From Pseudomonadota bacterium (GTDB lineage: Bacteria; Pseudomonadota; Gammaproteobacteria; Burkholderiales; Burkholderiaceae_C), in the NCBI GenBank assembly GCA_023442945.1, contig JAEZWW010000108.1:13010-77009 (forward strand): DNA of 64,000 nucleotides, written 5' to 3'. The position numbers and the translations under genes were made by a program. The notes beneath the pieces were generated by a model. It had not been told where the DNA came from, did no database searches, and saw only the letters and a list, made by a program, of their open reading frames with translations. This document shows, one piece after another, positions 8,269-16,468 of the stretch; the stretch's first letter is position 1, and the number at the start of each line of letters is the position of its first letter.

Positions 8269-9738
8269 TCAGTCCGCCCGGTAGTTGGGCGCTTCCTTGG
8301 TGATCTGCACGTCGTGGACGTGCGATTCGCGGATGCCGGCGGCGGTGATTTGCACGAATTCGGCGCTGTTGCGCATGTCGTCAATCGTCGCGCAGCCGCA
8401 GTAGCCCATGCTGGCGCGCAGGCCGCCGGCTTGCTGGAACAGGATGGCGACGACGCTGCCTTTGTAGGGCACGCGGCCTTCGATGCCTTCGGGCACGAGC
8501 TTGTCGGCGTTGGGGTTGCCGGTGCTGCTTTCCTGGAAGTAGCGGTCGGCGCTGCCTTGCTGCATGGCGCCGATGCTGCCCATGCCGCGGTAGCTCTTGT
8601 AGCTGCGGCCCTGGTACAGCACGATTTCGCCCGGCGCTTCTTCGGTGCCGGCGAACATGCCGCCCATCATGACGGTGCTGGCGCCGGCGGCGATGGCCTT
8701 GGCGATGTCGCCCGAATAGCGCACGCCGCCGTCGGCGATCAGCGGCACGCCCGTGCCTTGCAGCGCGGTGGCGACGTTGTCGATGGCGGTGATTTGCGGC
8801 ACGCCCACGCCGGCGACGATGCGGGTGGTGCAGATGCTGCCGGGGCCGATGCCGACCTTGACGCCGTCGGCGCCGGCGTCGGCCAGCGCGCGGGCGGCGG
8901 CGCCGGTGGCGATGTTGCCGCCGATGACGTCGACCTGCGGGTAGTTCTGTTTGACCCAGCGCACGCGCTCGATCACGCCGGCGCTGTGGCCGTGGGCGGT
9001 GTCGACCACCAGGGCGTCGACGCCGGCCTTGACCAGGGCTTCGACGCGCTCTTCCGTGCCCTCGCCCACGCCGACGGCGGCGCCCACGCGCAGGCGGCCG
9101 TTGGCGTCGCGCGCGGCGTTGGGGAAGGTGGTCTGCTTGGTGATGTCCTTGACGGTGATCAGGCCCTTCAGGCGGTCGGCGTCGTCCAGGATCAGCAGGC
9201 GTTCGAGCTTGTGCTTGTTCAAAAGGCGCTTGGCTTCGGCCAGGCCGCTGCCTTCGGGCACGGTGATCAGGCGGTCGCGCGGGGTCATGATTTCGCGCAC
9301 CGGCAGGTCGTAACGGGTTTCAAAGCGCAGGTCGCGCCCGGTGACGATGCCGACGACCTTGCCCTGGTCGATGACGGGGAAGCCGCTGATGTCCAGCTCG
9401 TCCGACAGTTGCATCACCTGCAGCACGGTGTGTTCGGGCGTGATGACGACCGGGTCGCGCAGCACGCCGCTTTCATAGCGCTTCACTTTGGCGACCTGGG
9501 CTGCCTGCTCTTGCGCGGTGAGGTTTTTATGGACGATGCCGATGCCGCCTTCTTGCGCCATGGCGATGGCCAGGCGGGCCTCGGTCACGGTGTCCATCGC
9601 GGCTGAAACCAGGGGCAGGTTCAGACGGATGTTGCGGGTCAGCTGGGAGGAGAGATTGACGTCCTTGGGCAGGACCTGGGAGAACGCGGGGACGAGCAGA
9701 ACGTCGTCAAAAGTCAGCGCATTGCCGAGGAGGCGCAT
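8269..9738 (-). CDS. guaB: Inosine-5'-monophosphate dehydrogenase
   Basis: This 489-residue enzyme converts IMP to XMP with NAD+, the first committed step of guanine nucleotide synthesis. The start MRLLGNALTFDDVLLVPAF at 9738 matches the family; a longer frame to 9858 adds unrelated sequence. Motifs are PLVSAAMDTVTEARLAIAMA, a CBS pair (about residues 93-205), DTAHGHS, and the catalytic loop GPGSICTTRIVAGVG with the active cysteine at residue 303. YRGMGS and other IMP-binding segments are intact. The usual partner guaA is not in this window. A small lipoprotein gene follows on the same strand. Confidence 0.97.
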   Translation of the reverse strand: MRLLGNALTFDDVLLVPAFSQVLPKDVNLSSQLTRNIRLNLPLVSAAMDTVTEARLAIAMAQEGGIGIVHKNLTAQEQAAQVAKVKRYESGVLRDPVVITPEHTVLQVMQLSDELDISGFPVIDQGKVVGIVTGRDLRFETRYDLPVREIMTPRDRLITVPEGSGLAEAKRLLNKHKLERLLILDDADRLKGLITVKDITKQTTFPNAARDANGRLRVGAAVGVGEGTEERVEALVKAGVDALVVDTAHGHSAGVIERVRWVKQNYPQVDVIGGNIATGAAARALADAGADGVKVGIGPGSICTTRIVAGVGVPQITAIDNVATALQGTGVPLIADGGVRYSGDIAKAIAAGASTVMMGGMFAGTEEAPGEIVLYQGRSYKSYRGMGSIGAMQQGSADRYFQESSTGNPNADKLVPEGIEGRVPYKGSVVAILFQQAGGLRASMGYCGCATIDDMRNSAEFVQITAAGIRESHVHDVQITKEAPNYRAD

Positions 9739-9974
9739 ATCGGTAAGCTCCAAAAGCCAGATTGTAAACAGGTGCCCTTGACCGACCTGGGGCAAGGCGC
9801 GCAAGCAAGTACGGGGCGTAGGCCTTTGGACCGCATGAGCCTGCCGGGGGGTGGGCAACTTGACCGCGGTTGATGTGCAAAAGACACGGTCATCGCCCGC
9901 GCGTTGTCGGCCGGCGCTGGATTCGGGACGTTGAAGGTGCTTGCGTCACCACTCCTCGTTACACTGCTGACCTC

Positions 9975-10523
9975 ATGAAACCCGCTCGTGTTCTGCTCTT
10001 CGCCGTCGCCCTGGCCGCCAGCTTCGGCGCCGTTGCCCAATACCAATGGATCGACAAGGACGGCCGCCGCGTGTTCAGCGACGTGGCGCCGCCGGCCGAT
10101 ATCCCGGCCAAGAACATCCTGAAGCAACCGCGCGGCTCGACCGCCACCGCGGCGCGCTCGGCCCCGGCCGCGCCCGCGGCGGGTGACGGCGCCGGTGCTG
10201 CACCGGCTGCCGCCGCGCCGGGTGCCGCTGCCGCGTCTGCCCCCGCCTCCGCCGCCAGCGGCGCGGGCGTGGACAAAGCCTTGGAAGAAAAGAAAAAGCA
10301 GGCCGAGGCCGCTGAAGCCGCCAAGAAGAAGGCCGAAGAACAGAAGATCGCCGCTGCCCGCGCCGACAACTGCAAACGCGCCCGTTCGGCCAAGGCAGAC
10401 CTGGATTCGGGCGTGCGCATCGCCCGCACCAACGCCAAGGGCGAGCGCGAAGTGCTGGACGACGCCCAGCGGGCGGCCGAGCAAAAGCGCATCGCCGGCA
10501 TCATCCAGAGCGATTGCAAGTGA
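9975..10523 (+). CDS. DUF4124-domain exported protein
   Basis: This 182-residue protein has a signal peptide (MKPARVLLFAVALAASFGAVAQ) followed by a short DUF4124-like motif (YQWIDKDGRRVFSDVAPPADIPAKN), then an Ala/Pro-rich linker and a Lys/Glu-rich helical segment (EEKKKQAEAAEAAKKKAEEQK) typical of a coiled coil. Two Cys residues lie near the C-terminus. It is divergent from guaB. The ATG at 9975 was chosen because it starts the signal peptide. Its stop codon lies at the edge of an interspersed repeat. The function of DUF4124 proteins is unknown; an envelope location is expected. Confidence 0.82.
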   Translation: MKPARVLLFAVALAASFGAVAQYQWIDKDGRRVFSDVAPPADIPAKNILKQPRGSTATAARSAPAAPAAGDGAGAAPAAAAPGAAAASAPASAASGAGVDKALEEKKKQAEAAEAAKKKAEEQKIAAARADNCKRARSAKADLDSGVRIARTNAKGEREVLDDAQRAAEQKRIAGIIQSDCK

Positions 10524-10580
10524 TTTTGGCCTCTGGCCCTACAACCACTAGCGCGGCCAGCTAGGAATTCGATAGCAAAT
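10521..10580 (-). repeat. Interspersed repeat copy 2
   Basis: TGATTTTGGCCTCTGGCCCT then ACAACCACTAGCGCGGCCAG, ending GCTAGGAATTCGATAGC. The TGA stop of the DUF4124 gene is the first triplet of the element. Confidence 0.85.
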
Positions 10581-10703
10581 CACCTTGCCGCCGCACCGAC
10601 CAAAACGCGCCCTTCGGGGCGCGTTGTCGTTGGGGGCGCTGGCGGCTGGCGCGGCCGGAGCGTTCAGGGGCGTTCAGAGGCGCTGAGCGCCGTTGAGAAC
10701 CGT

Positions 10704-11084
10704 TCAATAGCCCTGCTTGGCGCCCGGGCGGCGCTGGGCGAACAAGCCCGCCTGGCCCGCGCCCTGGGCCTTGTAGCGTTCGCGCCGGGCCAGCTTGGGG
10801 TCGACCGTCAAGGGGCGCCAGATCTCCACCCGGTCGTCGTTGCGCAGCGGCTGATCGGGCGGCGCCTTGCGGCCCCACACGCCCACGCTGCCGTGCGCGA
10901 GGTCGATGTCCGGAAAGCGCTGGCACAGCCCGCTGGCCTGCACCGCGTCGGCCAGCGTGGCGCCGGGTGGCAGTTGCAGCGCCACTTCGACCACCTGGCG
11001 CGGCGCCGGGGCGTAGGCAACGGTGATGTGCAGCGGGCCGCTGGGCAGCGCGTCACCCTCGCCTGCCAGGATCGGCGCGGTCAT
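10704..11084 (-). CDS. rnfH: RnfH-family ubiquitin-like protein
   Basis: This 126-residue member of the RnfH/UPF0125 family has a beta-grasp fold (LHITVAYAPAPRQVVEVALQLPPGATLADAVQASGL, then VGVWGRKAPPDQPLRNDDRVEIWRPLTVDPKLARRERY). The cellular role is not firmly established. Its start at 11084 overlaps the ratA stop by 4 bp (ATGA), the usual ratA-rnfH arrangement beside a divergent smpB. The C-terminal tail after residue 105 (GAGQAGLFAQRRPGAKQGY) is variable. A longer frame extends to 11690 but that part lies inside ratA. Confidence 0.9.
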   Translation of the reverse strand: MTAPILAGEGDALPSGPLHITVAYAPAPRQVVEVALQLPPGATLADAVQASGLCQRFPDIDLAHGSVGVWGRKAPPDQPLRNDDRVEIWRPLTVDPKLARRERYKAQGAGQAGLFAQRRPGAKQGY

Positions 11085-11533
11085 GCTGTGCTGGCGCCGT
11101 AGACCTGTTCGGCGCGCTGCACGAAGGCGTCGACCATGGTGCTGGCGATCTTGTCGAACACGGGGCCGACCAGGGTGGCCAGCAGGGCGTTGGAAAAACC
11201 GTAGTCCATCGTCAAATCGACGCGGCAGGCGCGCTGGCCATCGTCGCCCACGGGGGTGAAGGTCCACACGCCTTCCAGCTTGGAAAACGGCCCGCTGACC
11301 AGGTGCAGGCGCACTTCGCGGCCGGGCACGTGGTCGTTGCGGGTGGTGAAGCTTTGCTTGACGCCCTTGAAGCCGATGCCGACTTCGGCCGTCATGCCGC
11401 GCTCGTCTTGCGTCAGCACCTTGGCGAAATTGCACCAGGGCAGGAATTCGGGGTAGCGCGCCACGTCGACGACCAGGTCGAACATCTCCTGCGCTGTGTA
11501 CCAGATCAGAACGGACTTGTGGACAGATTTCAT
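11081..11533 (-). CDS. ratA: RatA-like START/COQ10-domain protein
   Basis: This 150-residue protein of the COQ10/START-like family starts MKSVHKSVLIWYTAQEMFDLVVDVARYPEFLPWC and ends with a helix (ATLVGPVFDKIASTMVDAFVQRA). The eukaryotic relative binds ubiquinone, while E. coli RatA has been reported to block ribosome subunit association. Which activity applies here is unsettled. It is divergent from smpB with about 92 bp between the starts, and overlaps rnfH. The length matches the family. Confidence 0.92.
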   Translation of the reverse strand: MKSVHKSVLIWYTAQEMFDLVVDVARYPEFLPWCNFAKVLTQDERGMTAEVGIGFKGVKQSFTTRNDHVPGREVRLHLVSGPFSKLEGVWTFTPVGDDGQRACRVDLTMDYGFSNALLATLVGPVFDKIASTMVDAFVQRAEQVYGASTA

Positions 11534-11625
11534 AGAATGCGCGTTTGCCCGATTCTAGGCGCGCCCACTGGCGCCATCGGCGGGCAACTGCTTGCAAAGC
11601 GCGCCGAGCGCGCCATATTGTCCAG

Positions 11626-12105
11626 ATGGCCACCAAGAAAACCAAGTCGCCCAACCCGGTCATCGCCGAAAACAAGAAAGCCGCGTTCAACTACTTCTTT
11701 GAAGAGCGTTACGAGGCCGGCATGGTGCTGGAAGGCTGGGAAGTGAAGGCCTTGCGCGCCGGCAAGGCGCAGCTGACCGACGGCTACGTGGTGATCCGCA
11801 ACGGCGAGCTGTTCGTGATCGGCGTGCAGATCAACCCGCTAGGCACCGCCAGCACCCATGTGCGCCCCGACGCGGTGCGCACCAAGAAGCTGCTGCTGCA
11901 CGCCGAGGAAATTGAGCGCCTGATCGGCAAAGTGGAGCAAAAAGGCTACACCCTGGTGCCGATCAACCTGCACTGGAAGAACGGCCGCGTGAAGTGCGAG
12001 GTCGCCCTGGCCAAGGGCAAGGACACGCACGACAAGCGCCACGTGATCAAGGAACGCGAAGGCAAGCGCGAGGTGGAGCGCGCGATGAAAGAGCGCCACC
12101 GCTGA
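11626..12105 (+). CDS. smpB: SsrA-binding protein SmpB
   Basis: This 159-residue RNA-binding protein brings tmRNA to stalled ribosomes. The start MATKKTKSPNPVIAENKKA at 11626 is chosen; an upstream in-frame ATG would add an Arg-rich stretch. Typical segments are AFNYFFEERYEAGMVLEGWEVKALRAGKAQL, NPHLTH-like INPLGTASTHV and the basic C-terminal tail KGKDTHDKRHVIKEREGKRE. tmRNA itself was not found in the window. Confidence 0.97.
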   Translation: MATKKTKSPNPVIAENKKAAFNYFFEERYEAGMVLEGWEVKALRAGKAQLTDGYVVIRNGELFVIGVQINPLGTASTHVRPDAVRTKKLLLHAEEIERLIGKVEQKGYTLVPINLHWKNGRVKCEVALAKGKDTHDKRHVIKEREGKREVERAMKERHR

Positions 12106-12383
12106 AGCGCGGCGGACGCGCTGCGGACCCACCCGCGGTCCCCGCGCCCTGCGCGACGTGGGGCCTGGGCAGACGGCCCCTCCAGTGGGTCATTGCCACT
12201 TGGCGAGTTCATTTCAGCCCCATGCTGCACCGCAGCACCCGCGTCGCCGTTCCTGGCGCGCGCACGGACACCCCGCCCTCTAAGCACGCGCGTCGCCCCA
12301 CCCCGGCGCTTTGTCCGACATGACGGCGTCGCGTACGCGGTCTACACTCCCAAGGTTTTCCCTAGGACATGGAGGCTCCACTC
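12106..12383. other. Intergenic region, probable promoter of lipoprotein gene
   Basis: This gap between smpB and the lipoprotein gene has no supported open frame. The ribosome site GGAGG at about 12370 ends it. No clear promoter or RNA gene was recognised. Confidence 0.4.
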
Positions 12384-12806
12384 ATGAAGGCACTGATTTC
12401 CGCCACCGCCATTGCCGCCGCAGCGCTGCTGGGCGCCTGCTCCACGCAGCAACCCGCCACCAACGCCGACATGGCCAAGCAAGGCGCCGGCGCGCCCAGC
12501 ACGCCCACCGTGGCACAGGACGGCACGCTGCTCGGCCCCGATGGCCGCACGCTGTACTTCTTCGCCCGCGATGCCCGTGGCAGCGGCAAGTCCGCCTGTG
12601 TGGACCAATGCGCCGCCAACTGGCCGCCGCTGGGCGTGGCCGCCTCGGCCAAGCCGATCGGCGACTACACCATCATCACGCGCGCCGACGGCAGCAAGCA
12701 GTGGGCGTACAAAGGCATGCCGCTGTACTACTTCGCCAAGGACACCAAGCCGGGCGACAAGACCGGCCAAGGCATGGGCGGCGTGTGGTCCATCGCCAAG
12801 CCCTGA
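12384..12806 (+). CDS. Lipoprotein with two secreted-repeat (COG4315-type) motifs
   Basis: This 140-residue protein has a lipoprotein signal (MKALISATAIAAAALLGAC; lipobox LGAC) followed by two copies of a short repeat common to COG4315 / PF03640 proteins: DGRTLYFFARDARGSGKSACVDQCAANWPP and GSKQWAYKGMPLYYFAKDTKPGDKTGQ. Such lipoproteins are widespread and of unknown function. The start at 12384 is preferred over 12369 because GGAGG lies about 8 bases before it. A strong terminator follows at 12858, so it is probably monocistronic. Confidence 0.85.
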   Translation: MKALISATAIAAAALLGACSTQQPATNADMAKQGAGAPSTPTVAQDGTLLGPDGRTLYFFARDARGSGKSACVDQCAANWPPLGVAASAKPIGDYTIITRADGSKQWAYKGMPLYYFAKDTKPGDKTGQGMGGVWSIAKP

Positions 12807-12851
12807 TGGCGTGAAACGCTTCGACCGGCGCTTTGCGCTGGTCGAACAGCC

Positions 12852-12882
12852 AAAAAAGCCGAGGCGTGCCTCGGCTTTTTTT
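12852..12882 (+). terminator. Rho-independent terminator after lipoprotein gene
   Basis: A perfect stem GCCGAGG / CCTCGGC with loop CGTG (12858-12875) is preceded by six A and followed by seven T. It is positioned about 50 bp after the lipoprotein stop, and the flanking A and T runs would let it work on either strand. Confidence 0.9.
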
Positions 12883-13054
12883 GTGGGCGGCGCCGGCTGC
12901 TGACGCTGACCTGGCCCCCTCACGCGCTGTGCGGTGCAGCCGCTGCGCGCCGCGGGTGACCTGGTCGACTTGGGCGATCGGCCACGCCAAGCCCCACCGT
13001 CCGCGGCCGCCGCACAGGCCCCTGGCGCAGCGGCAACGCAGTCAAGCGCGCGCG

Positions 13055-13130
13055 TGATTTGCTACGTTATCCGTAGCTGCCCGCGCAATTGGCACTAGGG
13101 CCAGAGGCCGATTTCACTTGAAATCGGCAG
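13055..13130 (+). repeat. Interspersed repeat copy 3
   Basis: Contains GTAGCTGCCCGCGCAATTGG then CACTAGGGCCAGAGGCCGAT, with a trailing dyad GATTTCACTTGAAATC. It lies in the gap between two converging transcription units. Confidence 0.85.
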
Positions 13131-13173
13131 GCGCTACGACGCCAGGCCGTCGTGGCTTGCCCTGCCCCACCCT

Positions 13174-14301
13174 TCAGTTCGCCAGACCCGCCAGCGGGTG
13201 CTGTGCCGCCGCCCAGGGGCTGGCAAAGTACGCCTGCACCTCGTCCGCGCCGATGTCCTCGATGCGCGCCGGGCTCCAGCGGGGGCTGTGGTCCTTGTCC
13301 ACCGCCAGGGCGCGGATGCCTTCCACCGTCTCGCTGGTCTGCGCGCCGCGCAGGTGGAAGCAGTGGTGGACCAGGTCGCGCTCCATGCGCAGCTCGTCGC
13401 CCAGCGGCATGCTGCGCGCGCGGCGGACTTGTTCCAGCGTGACGTGCAGCATCAGCGGCGAACGCGTGCGCAGCTCGGCCGCGGTGTCGCGCGCCCAGGC
13501 CGAATCGCTGGCCTCCAGCGCGCTGACGATGGCGGCCACATTGGGCAGGCCGAAGAAGCGGTTGATCTCGCCCAGGTGCGCCAGGCGGTCTTGCGCGGGC
13601 TGCTGCAGCTCGGCCTTCAGCCAACGCTGCACGGCCTGGCCGTCGCTCCAGGCCGTGTCGGCCAGGTGCTGCCACAGCGCAGGCAGGCGCGCCACGTCGG
13701 CCGCGCCATCGGCCAGGCCGGCGGCCACGGCTTCGTCGCCCTTCAGCAGATGGCCCGTCAGCGCCAGGTACTCGCCCAAATGGCCGGGCAGGCGGCTGAG
13801 GAAGTAGCCGCCGCCCACGTCGGGGAACAGGCCGATGCGCGTTTCAGGCATGGCCATCTTGCTGCGCTCGGTCACCACGCGCAGGCTGGCGCCCTGGCTC
13901 AGGCCCATGCCGCCGCCCATGACGATGCCGTCCATGAAGGCGATGTAGGGCTTGCCGTAGGTGTGGATCAGGTGGTTGAGCGCGTATTCCTCGGTGAAAA
14001 ACGCTTCCAGCGCGTCATCACCGGCCAGCGCGGCCTGGTGGAAAAAGCGGATATCGCCACCGGCGCAGAAGGCGCCAAACGGCGCAAAGCCGCCCTCGAC
14101 CTTGCCCATGCCGCGGATCGCCACCGCCTTCACGCTGGCGTCGTGCTGCCAGTCGCGCATGACCCACGTGATGGCGCGCACCATCTCCAGCGACAGCGCG
14201 TTCAGCGCCTTGGGGCGGTTGAGCGTGATCAGGCCCATGCCCCCGGCCGTGCGTTCGGCCAGGACGAGTTCAGAAGGCGATGCGGTGGCGGCGGTGTTCA
14301 T
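13174..14301 (-). CDS. Enoyl-CoA hydratase/isomerase family, 3-hydroxyisobutyryl-CoA hydrolase-like
   Basis: A crotonase-fold protein of 375 residues from the ATG at 14301; an ATG at 14319 would add six residues. Features are MGLITLNRPKALNALSLEMV near the N-terminus, FCAGGDIRFFHQAALAGDD (oxyanion-hole region), YGKPYIAFMDGIVMGGGMGLS and PETRIGLFPDVGGGYFLSRLPG. The length and the long C-terminal region (FFGLPNVAAIVSALEA through YFASPWAAAQHPLAGLAN) fit 3-hydroxyisobutyryl-CoA hydrolase of valine degradation better than a plain enoyl-CoA hydratase. No valine-pathway genes are adjacent, so the substrate is unproven. Confidence 0.87.
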   Translation of the reverse strand: MNTAATASPSELVLAERTAGGMGLITLNRPKALNALSLEMVRAITWVMRDWQHDASVKAVAIRGMGKVEGGFAPFGAFCAGGDIRFFHQAALAGDDALEAFFTEEYALNHLIHTYGKPYIAFMDGIVMGGGMGLSQGASLRVVTERSKMAMPETRIGLFPDVGGGYFLSRLPGHLGEYLALTGHLLKGDEAVAAGLADGAADVARLPALWQHLADTAWSDGQAVQRWLKAELQQPAQDRLAHLGEINRFFGLPNVAAIVSALEASDSAWARDTAAELRTRSPLMLHVTLEQVRRARSMPLGDELRMERDLVHHCFHLRGAQTSETVEGIRALAVDKDHSPRWSPARIEDIGADEVQAYFASPWAAAQHPLAGLAN

Positions 14302-14345
14302 GCGGCAGGTTCGGTTCAATAGTCAGGTGAACCGGCCATCTTATC

Positions 14346-14400
14346 AAAAATGATAGCTGGCCGCGCAGATCCATCTAGGGCTGGCGGCCGAAAAGGCTTG
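14346..14400 (+). repeat. Interspersed repeat copy 4
   Basis: AATGATAGCTGGCCGCGCAG then ATCCATCTAGGGCTGGCGGC, ending CTTGAAAA. It lies between the crotonase gene start and the EamA gene stop. Confidence 0.85.
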
Positions 14401-14437
14401 AAAACAGTCGCCTGGGCGACGGCCGCCGGGTGTGACG

Positions 14438-15379
14438 TCAGGCTGGCCCAATCGGCGGCAAGGCGCGCCGTGCACGGTGCCAGCCCAGCAGCTCGTTGGC
14501 CAGCAAGGCGCCGATCACCAGCGAGCCACCGGCCAGCACCTCGGGCCGCGGCGCTTCGCCCACGATCAGCCACACCAGGGCGATGCCGAAGACGATCTCC
14601 AGCAGCGCCAGCAACGACACCTCGGCCGCCGGCAGCACCCGCGCCACCAGCACCGCCAGCACGCACGGCAGCGCCAGCTGGAACACGCCCAGAAACGCCA
14701 GCCAACCCAGGTCGTGCACAGTGGTGTGCAGCGGCCACGCCAAGGGCAGCGTCCCCGCGCAGGAAATCAGCGCGCCCAGCAGCACGGCCGGCACCAGGTC
14801 GATCGGCTCGCCCTGCGACTGGCTGCGCTGCGACACCGACCATTGGATGGCCGACGCGACCGGCACACACAGCGCCACCAGCGCGCCCCAGGCTTGCTGA
14901 CCGCCCCGCCCGGCCTCCAGTTGCCCGGCAAACATCCACGCCATGCCCACGCCGGCCACCACGATCGCCCACCAGGTGCGCGCCGTCAGGCGGTGCCCCG
15001 TCACCACGCGCGACAGCAGCGCCGTCAGCAAGGGCGCCAGCGCCATCGTCACCAACACGCGCGCCACACCGGTCATCGTCAGCGCGACCATGAAGGCGGT
15101 GAACATCACCGACCAGCACACCCCGGCCACCCAGAACGCCGGCCGCCCCCACGGAATGCGCGCCAGCGCCCGCGGCCCCTGCCACAGCGGCAGCACCACC
15201 AGCAGCGTGAGCGCGGTGAAGGCGCTGCGCCAGAAATTGACCTCAAAGCCCTGCGCCGTCTGCAACTGGCGCGTGACCACCCCGGCGGTTGACCACAGCA
15301 GCGCGACCAGCACCATCATCCAGACGGCGCGGGTGTGGCTCCAGTGTCCGATGGGCGTGGGGAGCAGCGCGCTTGTCAT
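14438..15379 (-). CDS. EamA/DMT-family membrane transporter
   Basis: This 313-residue membrane protein has about ten hydrophobic helices and the two-fold EamA arrangement (first half AVWMMVLVALLWSTAGVVTRQL; second half WAIVVAGVGMAWMFAGQL and LGVFQLALPCVLAVLVARVLPAAEVSLLALLEIVFG). Members of the drug/metabolite superfamily export metabolites or amino acids, and the substrate cannot be deduced. The ATG at 15379 overlaps the stop of the upstream nucleotidyltransferase-like gene (ATGA), so the two are co-translated. Longer frames to 15490 lie inside that gene. Confidence 0.88.
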   Translation of the reverse strand: MTSALLPTPIGHWSHTRAVWMMVLVALLWSTAGVVTRQLQTAQGFEVNFWRSAFTALTLLVVLPLWQGPRALARIPWGRPAFWVAGVCWSVMFTAFMVALTMTGVARVLVTMALAPLLTALLSRVVTGHRLTARTWWAIVVAGVGMAWMFAGQLEAGRGGQQAWGALVALCVPVASAIQWSVSQRSQSQGEPIDLVPAVLLGALISCAGTLPLAWPLHTTVHDLGWLAFLGVFQLALPCVLAVLVARVLPAAEVSLLALLEIVFGIALVWLIVGEAPRPEVLAGGSLVIGALLANELLGWHRARRALPPIGPA

Positions 15380-16410
15380 GGCTTGGTCTCGACCTCGGCA
15401 ATTTCGTTTTTCATCCTGGTTAAACCAAGGTCCAGCTGCTGGCGCCAGGTGGGGCCACGCGACCTGGCGTCGGCCTCCGCGCCAGCCCACTCGTCGGGCG
15501 CATGGTCCTGGTACCAGCGGTACAGCATGGCGGCCTGCATCACGTCCTTGTTCGATTTGGTCCGCTCGGCGGTCTTGCGCAGGCCGGCAATGATCAGTTT
15601 GTGCACGGCCATGCGGGCCGGATGCGGGGTGTTGACCAGGCAGGCCTGCGTCCGCGTGAACACCGCAGCCGACTCAATTTGCTCAAGGGAAAACTCCATA
15701 AAGCGCAACGCTTGGAATTCCGCGTTGAAGGCCTTGACGTGTACCAGGTCCTCCTCGCCGCGCCCCATGGGCGTAAGAAAGTCCAGCACGAAACCGGGTT
15801 CCCTGGGATGCACCCAACGGCCACCGCGCACGCCAGACAGACTGGTGGCGGGCACGAAGCCCATGCCGAGCGAATCGATCACGTCGCCCAATTCGAGCGT
15901 GGCCTCACTCGCCAAGGCCACCTGCAGATGGCGGCCCGCGTGGGCAAAGTCCAGATCCAGCGTGCGGGACGCGTCGCCCCAGCGAACACCCAGAAGGTTG
16001 CCCGCGCTCAGGAAGGCGTGCGTACCGACGAGCACCCCGCCCGCCCGGAAGAAACCGGCGTCGGCCAAGCGCTGGATGATCACCAGGTGCGGCGCGGCCA
16101 CGGTTTGGGCGCCCAGCGTGCTGGCGGATTGTGCGAGCGCCTTGATCTGCACATCGGCATCATGTGTGGCGCCCTTGCGTTCGGCGATCAGGGCGGCTAG
16201 GCGGTCACTGTCGGGCCCCAGATAGGCCTGCCGCAGCTTGCCGTCGAGATCGCGAAATTGGTAGTACCAGTAGTCGCGCCCCGAAATCTGCTTGCGGTTG
16301 AACGAGCCGGGCGCATCCGCCACTCCCCGCGCTATTTCGCGCGACTGCAGCGCTTCGTGCAGTTGCGCGTACGCCGTCTGCGCGGCGAGAGAAAGCGGCG
16401 TATAGAGCAT
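15376..16410 (-). CDS. GSU2403-like nucleotidyltransferase-fold protein
   Basis: This 344-residue protein resembles the COG5397 / GSU2403 family, whose members have a pol-beta nucleotidyltransferase fold and mostly unknown function. The fold signature is VGTHAFLSAGNLL (about residues 128-140) followed by RTLDLDFAH, where Asp152 and Asp154 are candidate metal ligands. The N-terminus has YWYYQFRDLDGKLRQAYLGPDS. The C-terminal helical domain contains FMEFSLEQIESAAVF and HPARMAVHKLIIAGLRKT. No ribosome site is evident before the ATG, and a perfect 10-bp inverted repeat lies directly upstream. It overlaps the EamA gene by 4 bp. Biological role unknown. Confidence 0.75.
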   Translation of the reverse strand: MLYTPLSLAAQTAYAQLHEALQSREIARGVADAPGSFNRKQISGRDYWYYQFRDLDGKLRQAYLGPDSDRLAALIAERKGATHDADVQIKALAQSASTLGAQTVAAPHLVIIQRLADAGFFRAGGVLVGTHAFLSAGNLLGVRWGDASRTLDLDFAHAGRHLQVALASEATLELGDVIDSLGMGFVPATSLSGVRGGRWVHPREPGFVLDFLTPMGRGEEDLVHVKAFNAEFQALRFMEFSLEQIESAAVFTRTQACLVNTPHPARMAVHKLIIAGLRKTAERTKSNKDVMQAAMLYRWYQDHAPDEWAGAEADARSRGPTWRQQLDLGLTRMKNEIAEVETKP

Positions 16411-16414
16411 GCCA

Positions 16415-16452
16415 AATTTATACTACAAATCAATATGAATGCAGTATAAATT
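16415..16452. promoter_or_regulatory. Perfect 10-bp inverted repeat upstream of nucleotidyltransferase gene
   Basis: AATTTATACT (16415-16424) and AGTATAAATT (16443-16452) are exact reverse complements separated by 18 bases. The site lies 5-42 bp before the start at 16410 and between it and the typA stop. It includes TATAAA-like sequence, so it could be an operator overlapping the promoter. No T-run follows, which argues against a terminator. Confidence 0.55.
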
Positions 16453-16468
16453 CGACCGCACCCAAGCC

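Noticed and set aside
16415..16452. Inverted repeat as a typA terminator
   Set aside because: It lies before a minus-strand gene start and has no T-run on either side; an operator or promoter role fits better.
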